NCBI GenBank assembly: GCA_002339085.1
Contig: DDDX01000019.1
Span: 1-7,955 of the forward strand
DNA from: Cellvibrionales bacterium UBA1969
GTDB taxonomy: Bacteria > Pseudomonadota > Gammaproteobacteria > Pseudomonadales > UBA7434
DNA: 7,955 nt
Direction of reading: 5' to 3'
Made by a program: the position numbers and the translations under genes. Below are positions 6,435-7,955 of the stretch, piece by piece (position 1 is the stretch's first letter; the number at the start of each line of letters is the position of its first letter). The notes beneath the pieces were generated by a model that was given only the letters and a program-made list of their open reading frames with translations, did no database searches and was not told the DNA's origin.

Positions 6435-7388
6435 ATGTCGAATTTTAATGCATCAACAACAACCGCTGAGGTGCTTTCGGATATTTCCTTAAAAGGACGT
6501 ACGGTGTTAATTACCGGCGCAAGCACCGGGTTGGGATTAGCTTCTGCCATTGCATTGGCACAAGTGGGCGCGAAATTGATTTTAACCGCACGCTCTGAAG
6601 CCAAGTTTTTTGGAGCAAAAGATGCTGTTTTAGCCAGTAATTCGGATGCAGTTGTTGACTTTTGTGAGTTGCATCTTGACGATATTGTCAGTTGCAAGCA
6701 GGCTGCTGAAGAACTTAACCGACGTTATAACCATGTTGACCATCTCATAGCTAATGCTGGTGTTATGGCTTGTCCAGAACAGCGAACGGAACAAGGTTTT
6801 GAATGGCAGTTTGGCGTCAATCATTTGGGACACTTTGTTTTTATCAATAATATTATTGAACTCTTTACTGCCGACCATTGCAGAGTGGCTATATTGTCTT
6901 CAGGCGGTCACCGTTACGGAGATATTGATTTGGCTGATCCCAATTTTGAGTCTCAGCCTTATAACAAGTGGTTGAGTTATGGTCGAGCTAAGACGGCTAA
7001 CGCGCTTTATGCATTAGAGTTGAATAAAAGAATGCCTTTTGGTCATGCTAATGCTGTGCATCCTGGCGCAATCATTACTGAGCTATCGCGTCATTTGCAG
7101 CCGAAAGACTTTGCTGAAATGGGCTCTAGCATGAAAGATAGCGGCATTGTTATGAAATCACTTGAAGCCGGAGCAGCTACACAGGTATGGGCGATTACTG
7201 CGCCAGATCTTGAGGGTAGAGGAGGCCTGTACCTTGAAGATTGTCAAGTTGGTATTGAGTCGCCCGGCCCAACAACGGGTTATGCCTCTTATATAAAAAA
7301 TCATGATAATGCTGAATCACTTTGGCATTTATCTGAGCAGCTAGTTGGTCAAAACTTTACTTTTTCTCGTTCTTCGGACGGTCCATGA
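6435..7388 (+). CDS. Retinol-dehydrogenase-like short-chain dehydrogenase
   Basis: NAD(P)-dependent oxidoreductase of the classical SDR family, 317 aa, of the retinol dehydrogenase/WWOX-like subgroup; substrate unknown. Numbered from ATG 6435: cofactor motif TGASTGLG 27-34, ANAGVM 106-111, structural N129 in GVNHLGHF, catalytic S156 in LSSGGHRYG, and YGRAK with Y182 and K186. The 26-residue spacing between S156 and Y182, including DIDLADPNF, is typical of this subgroup. HPGAIITEL (209-217) is the usual post-active-site loop. ATG 6435 is chosen because AAGG (6423-6426) and AGGGA precede it. An in-frame TTG at 6414 would add seven residues but has no ribosome site. No signal peptide or membrane segment is visible, unlike animal retinol dehydrogenases. 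Confidence 0.9.
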   Translation: MSNFNASTTTAEVLSDISLKGRTVLITGASTGLGLASAIALAQVGAKLILTARSEAKFFGAKDAVLASNSDAVVDFCELHLDDIVSCKQAAEELNRRYNHVDHLIANAGVMACPEQRTEQGFEWQFGVNHLGHFVFINNIIELFTADHCRVAILSSGGHRYGDIDLADPNFESQPYNKWLSYGRAKTANALYALELNKRMPFGHANAVHPGAIITELSRHLQPKDFAEMGSSMKDSGIVMKSLEAGAATQVWAITAPDLEGRGGLYLEDCQVGIESPGPTTGYASYIKNHDNAESLWHLSEQLVGQNFTFSRSSDGP

Positions 7389-7793
7389 CTGGTAAGACAC
7401 GCGCTCCATTTGGTTGTTGAAATAGACCTGTTTTTATTGTGTTCTTGCTATCGAGTGATCTTGCCGAGGCTGTTAAGTCGTTATGCGCACATCGCATAAG
7501 TCTCACTAAATGCGCCATCGTAGGTAGAGTCAACCGTTTAGGTGTTCCCTGAAACGGAATTTTCTGATGTTCAGAGGCCTGATTAATATCGATTTTGGCA
7601 GAATTAAGTATAAATTGACGGGCCTCTATTTTACATATTTAGATTCAAAATGAACTAATTTTTCATAATTCAGCGATTTTGACTAACATTTTAAGCCCAA
7701 AATCAGCTTTTGGCGGGTCTATATGTAGGATACGCTAGTTTATAAAGCCCTTTTCACCTATAATTCGCGGCTTAATTTTACAGGAGATAAGGT
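7389..7793. other. 405-base gene-poor region with inverted repeats
   Basis: No plus-strand gene is supported. Inverted repeats seen: TTATGCG/CGCATAA (7481-7487, 7493-7499; 5-base loop); a 9-bp stem with one G-U pair between 7573-7581 and 7619-7627, followed by ATTTTA; and CCAAAA/TTTTGG (7697-7702, 7708-7713). A weak GGTT/GACC hairpin (7412-7428) followed by TTTTT (7431-7435) may end the SDR transcript. The minus strand is stop-free from 7638 to the stop at 7357, treated as a finding rather than a gene. No tRNA T-loop or known riboswitch core was recognised. Confidence 0.5.
7759..7786 (+). promoter_or_regulatory. TATAAT box and strong ribosome site of the Lys-rich gene
   Basis: A perfect -10 (TATAAT, 7759-7764) is followed by a GC-rich stretch (TCGCGGC). 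AGGAG lies at 7782-7786, seven bases before ATG 7794. The leader would be about 23 bases. No good -35 sits at 16-18 bases upstream, so an activator may be needed, or the match may be accidental. Confidence 0.5.
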
Positions 7794-7955
7794 ATGGCTA
7801 AGGTGGCAGCTAAGGCTAAGAAGGCTAAGGCTAAGAAATCTACAGCCAAAAAGGCGACAGTTACGGCAACTGCCGCTAAGAAACCCGTTGTAAAAAAAAC
7901 CGCAGTAAAGAAGTCTGTCCTAAAAAAAACCGCAGCAAAGAAACCGGCAGCAAAG
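7794..7955 (+). CDS. Histone H1/AlgP-like Lys/Ala-rich protein (3' end outside window)
   Basis: The frame runs open from ATG 7794 to the last base, giving 54 residues. Twenty are Lys and sixteen Ala, with no acidic or aromatic residue. From residue 29 the sequence is five perfect KKxxx pentads (KKPVV, KKTAV, KKSVL, KKTAA, KKPAA) running into the edge. Such tails are known in AlgP, bacterial histone H1-like proteins and some HU variants, and bind DNA through charge, so a nucleoid-associated role is likely. Unlike AlgP, the basic region begins at the very N-terminus with no preceding domain. The AGGAG site and TATAAT upstream support a true start. Whether a folded domain follows beyond the window is unknown. 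Confidence 0.8.
   Translation, partial: MAKVAAKAKKAKAKKSTAKKATVTATAAKKPVVKKTAVKKSVLKKTAAKKPAAK
7891..7942 (+). repeat. 30-base tandem repeat inside the Lys-rich gene
   Basis: Bases 7891-7912 and 7921-7942 match at 21 of 22 positions and are 30 bases apart, equal to two KKxxx pentads. Each copy carries a run of eight A. The repeat is in phase with the codons, so gain or loss of a unit would keep the frame. Confidence 0.7.

Noticed and set aside
6350..6697. 115-aa minus-strand open frame across the pseudouridine synthase end and SDR start
   Set aside because: Antisense to two genes with clear catalytic motifs; no ribosome site or family resemblance.

Overview
The window looks like ordinary chromosome from a marine-type gammaproteobacterium. 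The evidence is a 349-residue DapD close to the Pseudomonas form, a YffB-type ArsC-fold gene overlapping it, a paired set of acyl-CoA dehydrogenase genes, and the start of an alanine/lysine-rich AlgP- or histone H1-like gene. Base composition is moderately AT-rich. The assignment to class is inference from protein resemblance; genus cannot be read from the sequence. No rRNA, tRNA, CRISPR array, insertion sequence, integrase or phage gene was seen.

Layout. The left edge (1-87, +) holds the last 28 codons of a rubredoxin, followed by a C-factor-like short-chain dehydrogenase (160-822, +). A convergent hairpin (826-860) separates this from a minus-strand block. In transcription order that block is a YffB/ArsC-like gene (5321-4899), dapD (4915-3866), panD (3819-3439), a 186-base gap, then two acyl-CoA dehydrogenase genes (3252-2116 and 2077-884). 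From 5465 the direction switches: an RluA-family pseudouridine synthase (5465-6391) and a retinol-dehydrogenase-like SDR (6435-7388) run on the plus strand. A 405-base gene-poor stretch with several inverted repeats follows. At the right edge begins an open-ended Lys/Ala-rich protein (7794 onwards) with a strong ribosome binding site and a TATAAT box.

How the genes work together. The yffB-like gene, dapD and panD are probably co-transcribed. DapD makes a lysine/peptidoglycan precursor from aspartate-derived tetrahydrodipicolinate, and PanD makes beta-alanine from aspartate for pantothenate and CoA. The two acyl-CoA dehydrogenases read as complementary halves of one enzyme. The 397-aa protein keeps the flavin/substrate loop and a candidate catalytic Glu (E248). 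The 378-aa protein has lost both but keeps the REQFG and QxHGGxG FAD-binding motifs. This is the pattern of obligate alpha2-beta2 dehydrogenases such as mycobacterial FadE26/FadE27 (ChsE4-ChsE5), and the pair also resembles PimC/PimD. The substrate cannot be read from the sequence.

No clearly new defence, mobile or regulatory system was found. The points most worth checking are the split-site dehydrogenase pair, the KKxxx pentapeptide-repeat protein at the right edge, and the structured 7389-7793 gap with its long stop-free minus-strand frame.
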